From an uncultured Enterocloster sp. (GTDB lineage Bacteria; Bacillota; Clostridia; Lachnospirales; Lachnospiraceae), in NCBI GenBank assembly GCA_944382045.1, contig CALWMT010000001.1:1-48056 (forward strand): 48,056 nt of DNA. The letters are read 5' to 3'. Each line of letters starts with the position of its first letter. Position 1 is the first letter of the stretch. The notes beneath the pieces are model-generated. The model did not search any database, had not been told where the DNA came from, and saw only the letters and a program-made list of their open reading frames with translations. Positions 40,835 to 48,056 of this stretch are shown piece after piece. A program made the position numbers and the translations under genes.

Positions 40835-42004
40835 TCAGCTCCTGTACTGCGACAGCAGACGGTTAATCCTCTTCGTGGGCGTCAAAAGCTCACTGAGAGA
40901 TGCATCATGGTTCAGATTATCAATGATGAGAGCGATGTATTTGCTCATATCCACACTGATGTAGTAGGGACGGGACAAGAGATCCGGCGTCTGGTACACC
41001 AGATTCGTGGTGAGGATCCGGTCGATCAGTCCCTTCTCATAATACTCATCGAATTTGGCCAGGCCGCCTGTAAAGAGTCCAAAGGTGGAGCAGATAAATA
41101 CCTTTCTCGCCCTCCTGCGCTTCAGCTCCTTCGCCACATCCTGCATGCTCTCGCCGGAGGAAATCATATCATCAATGATGATGACATCCTTTCCCTCCAC
41201 GCTGGAGCCCAGGAACTCATGGGCCACAATGGGATTGCGCCCATTGACCACCCTTGTATAATCCCGGCGCTTATAAAACATACCCATATCCAGCCCCAGC
41301 ATGTTTGCGAAATACACGGCTCTGCCTGTTCCGCCCTCATCCGGGCTGATGACCATCATGTGGTCGCTGTCAATCTTGAGGTCCGGCTCATGCTTCAAAA
41401 GGTGCTTTAAAAACTGATAGATCGGCTGCACCGTCTCAAAGCCTTTTAGAGGAATCGCATTCTGAACCCTTGGATCATGGGCGTCAAAGGTAATGATATT
41501 CTCTACACCCATATTTACCAGCTCCTTGAGAGCCAGGGCACAGTCCAGAGATTCCCTTCCAGAGCGCTTGTGCTGGCGGCTCTCATACAGGAAGGGCATA
41601 ATTACATTGATTCTGCGGGCCTTCCCTGCAGCTGCGGCGATCACGCGCTTTAAATCCTGAAAATGGTCATCCGGAGACATATGGTTGGTCATGCCAAACA
41701 GTGAATAGGTCAAGCTATAATTGCAGACATCCACCATAATGTAGAGGTCATCGCCGCGGACCGATTCCTGAATCAGGCCCTTTGCCTCCCCAGAGCCAAA
41801 GCGCGGGGTTGACACGGGAACAATATAGGAATCCCGCTGATAGCCGGCAAACGCAATGGTAGACTTGTGCTCACTCTCCCGCTCTCTTCTCCAGTCTACC
41901 AGATAGGCATCCACCTTTGCCCCCAGACTGGTGCAGCTCTTTAGGGGAATCAGGCCCAGAGGCCCTACCGGTATGGTTTCAATAATTTTTTCCTCATATA
42001 ACAT
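40835..42004 (-). CDS. prs: Ribose-phosphate pyrophosphokinase (long form)
   Basis: A protein of about 389 residues that makes PRPP from ribose-5-phosphate and ATP. The ribose-phosphate loop is in MVISPDEGGTGRAVYFANML (about 197-216) and the PRPP signature in IIIDDMISSGESM (about 275-287). It is longer than the classical 310-320-residue enzyme and belongs to the variant common in clostridia, so a second paralogue elsewhere is possible. The start at 42004 (MLYEEK) follows GGAGG; the longer frame to 42070 runs through the promoter and leader hairpins. Genes dnaD-dnaI lie upstream on the same strand. Confidence 0.9.
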   Translation of the reverse strand: MLYEEKIIETIPVGPLGLIPLKSCTSLGAKVDAYLVDWRRERESEHKSTIAFAGYQRDSYIVPVSTPRFGSGEAKGLIQESVRGDDLYIMVDVCNYSLTYSLFGMTNHMSPDDHFQDLKRVIAAAAGKARRINVIMPFLYESRQHKRSGRESLDCALALKELVNMGVENIITFDAHDPRVQNAIPLKGFETVQPIYQFLKHLLKHEPDLKIDSDHMMVISPDEGGTGRAVYFANMLGLDMGMFYKRRDYTRVVNGRNPIVAHEFLGSSVEGKDVIIIDDMISSGESMQDVAKELKRRRARKVFICSTFGLFTGGLAKFDEYYEKGLIDRILTTNLVYQTPDLLSRPYYISVDMSKYIALIIDNLNHDASLSELLTPTKRINRLLSQYRS

Positions 42005-42028
42005 GGCTTCCCATCCTCCTATGTAAAA

Positions 42029-42059
42029 CGCCCTTCGGGCTGGTGCACTTCGTGCGAAA
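42029..42059 (-). repeat. Paired GAA-loop hairpins in the prs leader
   Basis: On the minus strand GCACGAAGTGC then GCCCGAAGGGC, both perfect, start just after the -10 box. The layout, including TTTTCGC in front, resembles the repeats at 46017 and 46081, so these may be one dispersed family. Confidence 0.6.
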
Positions 42060-42060
42060 A

Positions 42061-42090
42061 AGTATATCATTGTTTTCTGCGGTTCGTCAA
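42061..42090 (-). promoter_or_regulatory. Sigma-A promoter of prs
   Basis: On the minus strand TTGACG (42090-42085), 18 bases, TATACT (42066-42061). The -35 box lies just past the dnaI stop codon. Confidence 0.7.
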
Positions 42091-42093
42091 GCT

Positions 42094-43074
42094 TTAAACC
42101 GCCCGCAGGCGCAGATCTCTTCCATATAAGGGGATGATCGTATAACCGCTCATAATCCGCGAGGCCACCCGGTCCGTGTAGGAATCCCGCAGTCCCGCCA
42201 GGGAGAGGTTTGTGGAAATAATCGTAGAGCGCTTTCTGCTCATCCGCTCATTGATACAGTAGAACAGCTGGGAGGAGGTGAAGCTGTTGTTCAGCTCTGT
42301 GCCCAGGTCATCGATGATTAGGAGCTCACACTCCAGGACAAATCGATACATCTCCTGCATTCCATCCTCATCCTCATTGCTGAACTTGTTTTTAGAAAAT
42401 ACCTCAAACAAATCACCGGCGGACAGATAGATCACGGAATGTCCCCTTTTCATCACCTCGCCAGCGATGCATCTGCTCAGAAAGGTTTTTCCCACCCCAG
42501 TGCTCCCAGTAAGCAGAAGATTTTCCCCCGCTGTTCCGAATTCCTCAGCAAAGCGGCGGCAGCTTGCGGCAACGCGCCGCATATATGCACGGTTTGTAAT
42601 GCCCAGCTGCGGCAAAAGCTCCTCATCATCATAGCAGTCAAAGGAAAACGCAGCAAAGCTCTCCTTGTCCAGAACATCCTCCAAATTGGACTGGGCATAG
42701 AGAAGCTTCATCTGTGCCTGCAGAAAGCAATGGCATTTTCGGCCATCCACCAGACCTGTATCCCGGCAGTCCGGACACCGGTAGTGAAGCTCCAGATAAT
42801 CGTCCGGATACCCTGCCTGGCGGATCAGGCACGCCTTCTGCTCCTTAAGCTCTGACAGGTCCCTCCGCAGGCGGTCAAGCGCCTGCGCATCCCCATCCAA
42901 AAGCCTCCTGGCGCATGCCACCGAGCGCTCCGCCATCTCTGCCTCCAGCCTGCGCACCTGGGGAAGCCTTTGGTAAACCTCTGCCTTCCGCGCCTCCAGC
43001 GCATGCTGATTCTCTATCTGCCGGCGTCCATACTCCCGCATGATCGCATCGTACTGGGAATTGCTTAGTGCCAT
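42094..43074 (-). CDS. dnaI: DnaI/DnaC-type helicase loader ATPase
   Basis: A 326-residue AAA+ ATPase. The N-terminal half has a predicted zinc site (CPDCRDTG and KCHCF, near residues 98-115) like DnaI of Bacillus. The C-terminal half has Walker A GSTGVGKTFLS (about 191-201), Walker B LLIIDDLGTE (about 254-263) and an arginine-finger-like RKRSTIISTN. It loads the replicative helicase at origins and restarted forks. It follows the DnaD-domain gene by 43 nt, the partner arrangement of Bacillota primosomes. Confidence 0.9.
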   Translation of the reverse strand: MALSNSQYDAIMREYGRRQIENQHALEARKAEVYQRLPQVRRLEAEMAERSVACARRLLDGDAQALDRLRRDLSELKEQKACLIRQAGYPDDYLELHYRCPDCRDTGLVDGRKCHCFLQAQMKLLYAQSNLEDVLDKESFAAFSFDCYDDEELLPQLGITNRAYMRRVAASCRRFAEEFGTAGENLLLTGSTGVGKTFLSRCIAGEVMKRGHSVIYLSAGDLFEVFSKNKFSNEDEDGMQEMYRFVLECELLIIDDLGTELNNSFTSSQLFYCINERMSRKRSTIISTNLSLAGLRDSYTDRVASRIMSGYTIIPLYGRDLRLRAV

Positions 43075-43117
43075 GCTCTCTCTCCTTCTTCTCTCCGTCC
43101 ATTCTCAGCTGCCCGAG

Positions 43118-44239
43118 TCAGGTCCCCTCGGAGGCACCTTCACCCTTTCCGCTGCCGACCCACTCCTTGACCTGCTTTAAGACAAGGGCATCATAATCCG
43201 TGTCCCTCTCTTTAAAATTGTGAAACTGGTTAGGCGCCGCGCCTCCTCTGCCCTGTCGGGGAACGCCTGCCTCCCCGTACCGCTTAAAGCGGCGCTCCCT
43301 TCCCTCTGCCTTCTCCGGTCCCTCTGCCTGGCGCCGGGTATCAGCTGTCTTAATGTCCTCCCGTGTCCGGACCCCAGCCCGATGCCAATCGGAAAGTATT
43401 TTGTCCGCATAGGGAAAGCTGGGCTCGTGAATGGCATTGATTGTCCTCCCGCAGGCCTCCAGGACAATATCCCGGCTGAAGCCATACTCCCGGAACCACT
43501 TGTCCATCAGCTTCTGCTCCGCCTGAGCCGGCTTCCGGCTGTTCAGCCCAAAGGCCTTCATCACCGCAAAGGAATCCCGGGTATAGGAAGCACAGAAATC
43601 CTGTGCCTCTAGAGCCGTGCGGATCCCCCTGCCGTGCCAGCCCAGCGCCACAGCCTCCAAATAGCGGACCGATGTGTGGCCGTTCTGGGCGCAGTATTCC
43701 ACCAGATATTCCAAAAGCTCACTGTTCATGCCCAGGCTGTCGTAGAGATAAGCAAATACCTGGCAGTCCCTGGGGGTAAACACCTTATTCATGTATTTCT
43801 GCGCTATATAAAGAAGCTGGGAGAACTCCTCATCCGAGGACAGACGGTTCACCTGCTCCGCAGAATAGACGGGCCGCCCGGATACCGGCCGGCTGACTGT
43901 CTCCTGCTCCTCCTTTGCAGGGCCGTCCGCCGGCTGGCTCTCCGCCTTCACAGGCTGGCTCTCAGCCGCCGCTTCGGACCTCTCCTGATCGGACGCGCTT
44001 CCCTCTGCATCCATCCGCAGAACCCCCAGCTTTTTCCAATAGCTTAAGGCCCGGCGCACATCGGACTCCGTGTGATCCAGCGCATCCGCAATCCGCTCCA
44101 CCGTCAGCTCCTCTCCCTGATGACGGAGCACAAACATATATACCTTTACATATTCCCCGTTGGCCTGCGCCATATACGTATCAATAAATTCATTGGCCAC
44201 CGCGGTCACAGGAATGCTCCACCGATCCCAAACACCCAT
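43118..44239 (-). CDS. DnaD-domain primosome protein
   Basis: A 373-residue protein with an N-terminal winged-helix-like part (about 1-80: VYMFVLRHQGEELTVERIADALDHTESDVRRALSYW in part), an acidic Glu/Pro linker (about 85-120) and DnaB_2/DnaD C-terminal domains (about 125-290), where LLEYLVEYCAQNGHTSVRYLEAVALGW and the W-x-x-G-I-R-T signature are seen. A disordered basic tail follows. It probably plays the DnaD or DnaB role in helicase loading with the DnaI-type ATPase downstream. Five DnaA-box-like 9-mers lie upstream, suggesting DnaA control. Confidence 0.88.
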   Translation of the reverse strand: MGVWDRWSIPVTAVANEFIDTYMAQANGEYVKVYMFVLRHQGEELTVERIADALDHTESDVRRALSYWKKLGVLRMDAEGSASDQERSEAAAESQPVKAESQPADGPAKEEQETVSRPVSGRPVYSAEQVNRLSSDEEFSQLLYIAQKYMNKVFTPRDCQVFAYLYDSLGMNSELLEYLVEYCAQNGHTSVRYLEAVALGWHGRGIRTALEAQDFCASYTRDSFAVMKAFGLNSRKPAQAEQKLMDKWFREYGFSRDIVLEACGRTINAIHEPSFPYADKILSDWHRAGVRTREDIKTADTRRQAEGPEKAEGRERRFKRYGEAGVPRQGRGGAAPNQFHNFKERDTDYDALVLKQVKEWVGSGKGEGASEGT

Positions 44240-44283
44240 TCTGCTCTACCTCTCGCCCTAAATCCAATCTCATATCTGCTACC

Positions 44284-44289
44284 ATCATA
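44284..44289 (-). promoter_or_regulatory. Extended -10 box upstream of dnaD
   Basis: On the minus strand TGC-TATGAT, 45 nt before the start codon. No good -35 is seen; activation by proteins bound at the upstream DnaA boxes is possible. Confidence 0.45.
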
Positions 44290-44338
44290 GCACATCCGGC
44301 TTTAAAAGAAAATAGGGCCCATTTCCTGCCACCTGCAA

Positions 44339-44365
44339 TGTGGATAGTGTGGACAATGTGGATAA
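44339..44365 (-). promoter_or_regulatory. Array of three abutting DnaA boxes
   Basis: On the minus strand TTATCCACA, TTGTCCACA and CTATCCACA follow one another with no gap (9-bp period). The first is a perfect consensus DnaA box; the others differ by one base. They lie 50-76 bp upstream of the candidate dnaD -10 box. Confidence 0.75.
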
Positions 44366-44504
44366 GGCAGGCGGATTTCACTTTTATTTTACCTAAAGCT
44401 TACAGATTTTCCCCATAAAACCAGGGTTGTCCAAATCGTGCGGCAATTTCTTATGTAAATCAGAGAAATCCACATTGCTCCTTTACATAAAATGTTGAAA
44501 ACTT

Positions 44505-44522
44505 TGTGGATAATGTGGACAA
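44505..44522 (-). promoter_or_regulatory. Pair of abutting DnaA boxes after murC
   Basis: On the minus strand TTGTCCACA then TTATCCACA, directly joined, beginning 1 bp after the murC stop codon. They have the same orientation as the array at 44339. The stretch between the two clusters is AT-rich and has no gene. Confidence 0.75.
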
Positions 44523-44523
44523 A

Positions 44524-45909
44524 TTACTGTCCAAGCAGCTTTTCGCCCACTCTTACAATGTCTCCAGCTCCCATAGTTATCAACAAATCTCCGGGCTGAC
44601 AATTTTCTAAAATAAATGTTTCTATCTCATCAAAGGACGGAATATACTGGGCCCTTCTGCCCATTTTTACAATCCGATCTGCTATATCGCCTGCGCTTAC
44701 CCCCAGGGTATCTGTCTCCCTGGCCGCGTAAATGTCCGCCAGCACTACCTCGTCTGCGAGAGACAATGCCTGGGCGAATTCATCCAAAAACGCCTTGGTC
44801 CGTGTATAGGTGTGGGGCTGGAACACACACCACAGCTTTTTGTGGGGATAATTCCTGGCGGCCTTCAGAGTCGCCTCGATTTCCTGGGGATGGTGGGCGT
44901 AATCATCGATGATCGTCACTCCTCCCACCTCTCCTTTTTTCTCAAACCGCCTGTCTGTGCCGGTAAACCGCTTCAATCCAGCCAGGATTCCGTCCATCCC
45001 CACGCCCAGCTCCAGGGCCGCAGCCGCAGCCGCAAGGGAATTGCAGATATTGTGCTCCCCCGGCACGCCCAGCGTTATGCGGCTGATGATCTCTCCCTGG
45101 ATCACCAGGTCATAGGAGGGGCATCCCAGCTGGTCATAGGTGATATTCCTGGCCGTGTACATGCTGGATTCCTCCAAGCCAAAGGTAACAACCCGGCAGT
45201 CCAGCCCCTGGGTAATCTCCTCCAAATCCCGTATCCCGCTGTTGATCACCAAAGCACCTCGCCTTGGAAGCTTCTGCGCAAACAGGCGGAAGGAATGGCG
45301 GATGTCTGCAAGATCTTTAAAGAAGTCCAGGTGATCTGCCTCAATATTCAGGATAATCCCCATGGTCGGGAAAAAGGAAAGAAAGCTGTTGGTATATTCG
45401 CAGGCCTCCGTCACAAAAAGCTCTGGTCCGCCCACCCGAATGTTTCCTCCGATGTCCCGCAGGATGCCGCCCACGGAGACTGTGGGATCTGCACCCCCGG
45501 CCAGAAGAATATCCGTCAGCATGGAGGTGGTGGTTGTCTTTCCGTGGGTTCCCGCCACGGCCACCGCCTCCTTATAATTGCGCATCATCTCCCCCAGAAG
45601 CTCTGCTCTGGTAAGGGTAGGGATTCCCTTCTCCCGCACGGCTCGAAGCTCTGGATTGTCCTCGTGAATGGCGGCTGTGTAGACCACTGCCCGGATTCCC
45701 GGCTCCTCCTTGATGTTTGACGCTCTCTGTCCATAGCGGATCCTGGCCCCCTTCTGCTCCAGATGCCGGGTCAGATCCGTCTCGTGGGCGTCGGAGCCGG
45801 ACACGGTAAATCCCTCGTCCAGCAGAATCTCCGCCAGCCCGCTCATGCTGATGCCCCCGATCCCAATAAAGTGAACGTGCTCTGGCTTAGAAAAATCTAT
45901 CTCATACAT
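44524..45909 (-). CDS. murC: UDP-N-acetylmuramate-L-alanine ligase
   Basis: A 461-residue cytoplasmic Mur ligase that adds L-alanine to UDP-MurNAc with ATP. N-terminal Rossmann motif HFIGIGGISMSGLA (about 13-26), ATP loop GTHGKTTTTSM (about 119-129), the EACEY metal-binding segment and the DDYAHHPQEI motif (about 337-346) are all present, and the length is normal. GGAG lies 8 nt before the ATG. The leader contains a complete terminator hairpin; the 3' side borders DnaA boxes. Confidence 0.97.
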   Translation of the reverse strand: MYEIDFSKPEHVHFIGIGGISMSGLAEILLDEGFTVSGSDAHETDLTRHLEQKGARIRYGQRASNIKEEPGIRAVVYTAAIHEDNPELRAVREKGIPTLTRAELLGEMMRNYKEAVAVAGTHGKTTTTSMLTDILLAGGADPTVSVGGILRDIGGNIRVGGPELFVTEACEYTNSFLSFFPTMGIILNIEADHLDFFKDLADIRHSFRLFAQKLPRRGALVINSGIRDLEEITQGLDCRVVTFGLEESSMYTARNITYDQLGCPSYDLVIQGEIISRITLGVPGEHNICNSLAAAAAALELGVGMDGILAGLKRFTGTDRRFEKKGEVGGVTIIDDYAHHPQEIEATLKAARNYPHKKLWCVFQPHTYTRTKAFLDEFAQALSLADEVVLADIYAARETDTLGVSAGDIADRIVKMGRRAQYIPSFDEIETFILENCQPGDLLITMGAGDIVRVGEKLLGQ

Positions 45910-45931
45910 ATGAATACTCCTTTACAGCTGC

Positions 45932-45985
45932 AAAAAAATAGGGAAGGAACAGGCACGGCCGCATCTGCCGCCCTGTTCCTTCCCT
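45932..45985 (-). terminator. Terminator hairpin in the murC leader
   Basis: On the minus strand a perfect 14-bp stem (AGGGAAGGAACAGG with CCTGTTCCTTCCCT, 18-nt loop) followed by ATTTTTTTG, 22 nt before the murC start. It can end transcripts from the GltD-like gene, or act as an attenuator for a transcript starting at 45987. Confidence 0.85.
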
Positions 45986-45986
45986 A

Positions 45987-45992
45987 ATTATA
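45987..45992 (-). promoter_or_regulatory. Extended -10 box upstream of the murC leader hairpin
   Basis: On the minus strand TGT-TATAAT with no strong -35. If active, transcription would begin at the base of the terminator stem. Confidence 0.45.
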
Positions 45993-46016
45993 ACAGAAAA
46001 CCAAAGAAATACCATA

Positions 46017-46113
46017 CCTTTTCGCGCGTAAGCGCGCCCGCCCTGAAAGGGCATGCATTACGGGATGCCCTGCGGGTATCCCTTTTCGCGCGTAAGCGCG
46101 CCTGCCCCGCAGG
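46017..46113. repeat. Repeat-and-hairpin element between murC and the GltD-like gene
   Basis: Two identical 22-bp copies (46017-46038 and 46081-46102), centred on TTTTCGCGCGTAAGCGCG, each form a CGCGC/GCGCG stem with a GTAA loop. Between them are GCCC-TGAAA-GGGC and GGGCAT/ATGCCC hairpins. It resembles REP or BOX-type interspersed elements and touches the stop codon of the next gene. Confidence 0.7.
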
Positions 46114-47346
46114 CTATTCCTCCTTCGGCAGGCTCTGCATGTACGCATGCATGGCCTCCGCCACCACCTTGCTGTGAGCCACCGCCTCCACCACGGTCCG
46201 CGCTCCGTTTACAACGTCGCCGGAAGCAAAGATTCCCGGCCGGGTGGTATGCCCCGTCTCATCCGCCACCAGAAGTCCTCTCTCATTGGCCGCCAGTCCC
46301 TTTGTCGTGGAGACGATCCGATTCTGCGGCCCCTGGCTGATGGAAATAATCACGCTGTCCGCCGGATAGAGCTTATTGGAGTCCGGAACGTCCGTGAAGG
46401 TTCCGTCTTCATTTTCAATGATATCCTTGAAAATCACGCCCTCGTCTGTGATCTCCACCGGCGCCTTGTTGTATTCAAAATCAACTCCCTCCAGCTGCGC
46501 GTAGCTGAATTCATAATGGCTTGCCGCCACCTTTTTTGTCAGTGAGAAGCAGGTGAGCCAGCGCACGCCCTTTCGAATGGCGGTTCGAGCCACATCCATG
46601 GCCGCATTGCCTGCACCGATCACAATCACCCGCTGTCCCAGGCGGTAGCTGTCCGGATTGTTCAGGTAATTAATTCCAAAATGCACGTGCCCCAAGGTCT
46701 CACCCTTGATGTGAAGAGCATTGGGCTTCCACACACCCGTGCCCACGAAAATAGCCTTATAGCCGTCCCGGAACAGATCATCGATGCCGATTGCTCCGCC
46801 AATGTGTACATTTGGCCGTACCTTGATCCCCTTGAGCTCCAGATGACGGTACTCAATATCATCCAGCACACTCTTTGGCAGACGAAACTCCGGTATGCCA
46901 TAGCGGAGCACGCCGCCGATTTTGTCCTTGCCCTCGAAGATCGTGACCTGATAGCCATATCGCGCCAAAATAATTGCGATGGTAATTCCCGCAGGGCCGG
47001 AGCCTACTATAGCCACCCGCATGCCGTTGGAGGGAGCCGGTCCCTTGCGCATCTTGGGCGCATAGGTGGTGGAAATATAGTTTTCAATGGTGGAAAAATG
47101 CACGGGAGCACCTTTTCGTCCCAGAACACAGTGCCCCTCGCATTGGTTTTCATGGTTGCATACAAGACTGCACACCGTTGTCAGCGGGTTGTTCATAAAC
47201 AGCATCTCCCCGGCCTCGTCCAGCTTATTCTCCTTCAGCAGGCGGATAACATCCGGAATCGGCGTATCGATAGGGCAGCCCTTCCGACATTGGGGAACCT
47301 TGCATCCGAGGCAGCGGTTGGCCTCGTCCATAACATGAAGCGCCAT
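46114..47346 (-). CDS. GltD-like NAD(P)-dependent iron-sulphur flavoprotein
   Basis: A 410-residue protein of the glutamate synthase small-subunit family. The N-terminal region (about 1-90) has the cysteine set RCLGCKVPQCRKGCP and CSLVCNHENQCEGHC for two [4Fe-4S] clusters. FAD motif VGSGPAGITIA is near residue 112, an NAD(P) motif IGAGNAAMD near 250, and the closing FAD motif GIFASGDVVNGARTVVEA near 370. It could be a stand-alone electron-transfer subunit (GltD-, NfnB- or PreT-like); no glutamate synthase large subunit lies nearby. The start at 47346 follows GGGAGG; upstream in-frame ATGs fall in the leader. Confidence 0.85.
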   Translation of the reverse strand: MALHVMDEANRCLGCKVPQCRKGCPIDTPIPDVIRLLKENKLDEAGEMLFMNNPLTTVCSLVCNHENQCEGHCVLGRKGAPVHFSTIENYISTTYAPKMRKGPAPSNGMRVAIVGSGPAGITIAIILARYGYQVTIFEGKDKIGGVLRYGIPEFRLPKSVLDDIEYRHLELKGIKVRPNVHIGGAIGIDDLFRDGYKAIFVGTGVWKPNALHIKGETLGHVHFGINYLNNPDSYRLGQRVIVIGAGNAAMDVARTAIRKGVRWLTCFSLTKKVAASHYEFSYAQLEGVDFEYNKAPVEITDEGVIFKDIIENEDGTFTDVPDSNKLYPADSVIISISQGPQNRIVSTTKGLAANERGLLVADETGHTTRPGIFASGDVVNGARTVVEAVAHSKVVAEAMHAYMQSLPKEE

Positions 47347-47453
47347 AAAATTTCCTCCCTTTCCACCCCATGCCTGCACAGGCTGCCGGCTGCACAGCAT
47401 CATAGCTGCGGCCATCGTCCTTCAAAAAAAGCGGCCCGGGGGATTTTTCTTTT

Positions 47454-47483
47454 ATTATATCCCACCGGACCGCAGGTCCGCAA
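47454..47483 (-). promoter_or_regulatory. Promoter of the GltD-like gene with palindrome in the spacer
   Basis: On the minus strand TTGCGG (47483-47478), 18 bases, TATAAT (47459-47454). The perfect inverted repeat CGGACC-GCA-GGTCCG (47466-47480) fills the spacer and overlaps the -35, a possible operator. Confidence 0.6.
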
Positions 47484-47498
47484 TAGACAGCTTGTTCT

Positions 47499-47996
47499 TT
47501 ATTTCATGCAATACCGGCCAAAAATCACGGTTCTGTAACGCTCCAGCGTCACCAAAAGGGCATTTCCCAAAACACCCACCGCCAGCACCTCGCCGATTCC
47601 CACTGTCAGCATCATAAAGGGAATCAGGTCCTGGGAGCCATAGGCGAAGCGGAGCACCCAGGGAACAATGAGCGCATTTGCGAGAATGGGCGGGATGCAC
47701 ACACACCACCTATGCCGCCGCAGATACCGGGATCCCAGCGCGCCGATCAGGGTGGCCAGGCTTCCGCAGACCACATCCATCACGGGAAGACCGCCCATCA
47801 GGTTAGACAGCAGACAGCCTGCAAACAGCCCTGGAACTGCTGCCGGTGTAAAGTAAGGCAGCACGCAGAGAGCTTCCGAAATCCGAAATTGGATGGGCCC
47901 ATAGCTGATAGGCATAAAGTTCAGAGTCAGCACCACGTAAATCGCCGCAATCACAGCTCCGTGCACCAGGTACGTCAAGTTCTTGTTTTCTTTCAT
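47499..47996 (-). CDS. queT: QueT-family queuosine-precursor transporter (ECF S component)
   Basis: A 165-residue membrane protein with about five hydrophobic helices. QueT features are AAIYVVLTLNFMPISYGPIQFRISEALCVLPYF at the N-terminus (in part) and the GLFAGCLLSNLMGG loop (about 56-69). As substrate-specific subunit of an energy-coupling-factor transporter it should import preQ1, preQ0 or queuine for tRNA modification. The preQ1-type riboswitch directly upstream supports this. ATG at 47996 with GGAG 10 nt before it; the Shine-Dalgarno lies in the riboswitch tail. Confidence 0.93.
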   Translation of the reverse strand: MKENKNLTYLVHGAVIAAIYVVLTLNFMPISYGPIQFRISEALCVLPYFTPAAVPGLFAGCLLSNLMGGLPVMDVVCGSLATLIGALGSRYLRRHRWCVCIPPILANALIVPWVLRFAYGSQDLIPFMMLTVGIGEVLAVGVLGNALLVTLERYRTVIFGRYCMK

Positions 47997-48005
47997 ATTC
48001 AGTTT

Positions 48006-48052
48006 TCTCCTTTAGTTTTGTTTTACGAGTGGAAGGTCTCGAACACTCGATT
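48006..48052 (-). ncRNA. PreQ1-I riboswitch upstream of queT
   Basis: On the minus strand CGAGTG (48049-48044), a TTCGAGACCTTC loop, CACTCG (48031-48026), then TAAAACAAAACTAAAGGAG. The small hairpin followed by an A-rich tail that contains the Shine-Dalgarno is the preQ1-I pseudoknot layout. The tail would pair into the loop on ligand binding and hide GGAG, so control is probably at translation. Confidence 0.8.
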
Positions 48053-48056
48053 CATT

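Noticed and set aside
42030..42056. Terminator of the dnaD-dnaI operon
   Set aside because: The two hairpins lie downstream of the prs promoter, and only a weak TTTT follows the second one. They are better read as prs leader structures, although partial termination is possible.
44339..44522. Chromosomal replication origin
   Set aside because: The DnaA boxes are striking, but no dnaA, dnaN, rpmH or gyr genes are near, and the AT-rich stretch between them is short. A regulatory or titration site is more likely.

Overview
This window looks like chromosomal core sequence from a spore-forming anaerobic member of the Bacillota, most likely the Lachnospiraceae (Clostridium cluster XIVa). The evidence is the adjacent spoIID and spoIIQ-type genes, a class III fructose-1,6-bisphosphatase, DnaD/DnaI-type primosome genes, RNase Y, a LexA box of the Bacillota type, strong Shine-Dalgarno sites before nearly every gene, and fairly GC-rich coding sequence. 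I see no rRNA, tRNA, CRISPR array, prophage or insertion sequence. Family names rest on motif recognition, not on database searches.

Layout. 0.2-3.2 kb: a CBS-domain protein, then a YiaK/DlgD-type ketogulonate/malate-lactate dehydrogenase and a LacI regulator that share near-identical palindromic operators. 3.2-6.6 kb: SpoIID and a SpoIIQ-like protein behind a sigma-E-type promoter, then an M32 carboxypeptidase. 6.8-15.8 kb, a metabolic island: isoaspartyl dipeptidase, YfcC-type carrier, a tightly coupled operon of two FAD oxidoreductases, a DUF1667 protein and a LarA-superfamily (nickel-pincer) racemase homologue, then a convergent AGCS symporter under a glycine riboswitch. 15.8-24.8 kb: small membrane protein, NlpC/P60 hydrolase, class III Fbp with a HAAS/DUF1700 protein, a divergent metallo-beta-lactamase-fold hydrolase, an iron alcohol dehydrogenase, and an M23 peptidase with a sporulation-type promoter. 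23.6-31.8 kb: serC-serA-DUF1015 (serine) and leuB-ilvD-ilvB (branched-chain amino acids). 31.9-35.9 kb: GNAT, M28 peptidase and a secreted cell-wall-binding protein. 36.0-39.6 kb: recA-recX, then RNase Y. 39.7-44.5 kb: dnaD-dnaI, then prs and a membrane acyltransferase. 44.5-48.06 kb: murC, a GltD-like flavoprotein and queT behind a preQ1 riboswitch at the window edge.

The best candidate for an undescribed system is the 9.77-14.14 kb operon. Its first protein carries an L-2-hydroxyglutarate-oxidase-like signature plus a C-terminal [2Fe-2S] domain. It is followed by a second flavoprotein, a four-cysteine DUF1667 protein and a LarA homologue with the nickel-pincer residues in place. Together they suggest racemisation and oxidation of a 2-hydroxy acid. 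Other unusual points are an array of exactly 9-bp-spaced DnaA boxes between murC and dnaD, apparent loss of catalytic residues in both SpoIID and the SpoIIQ-like protein, and a hairpin repeat family near 42.0 and 46.0 kb.
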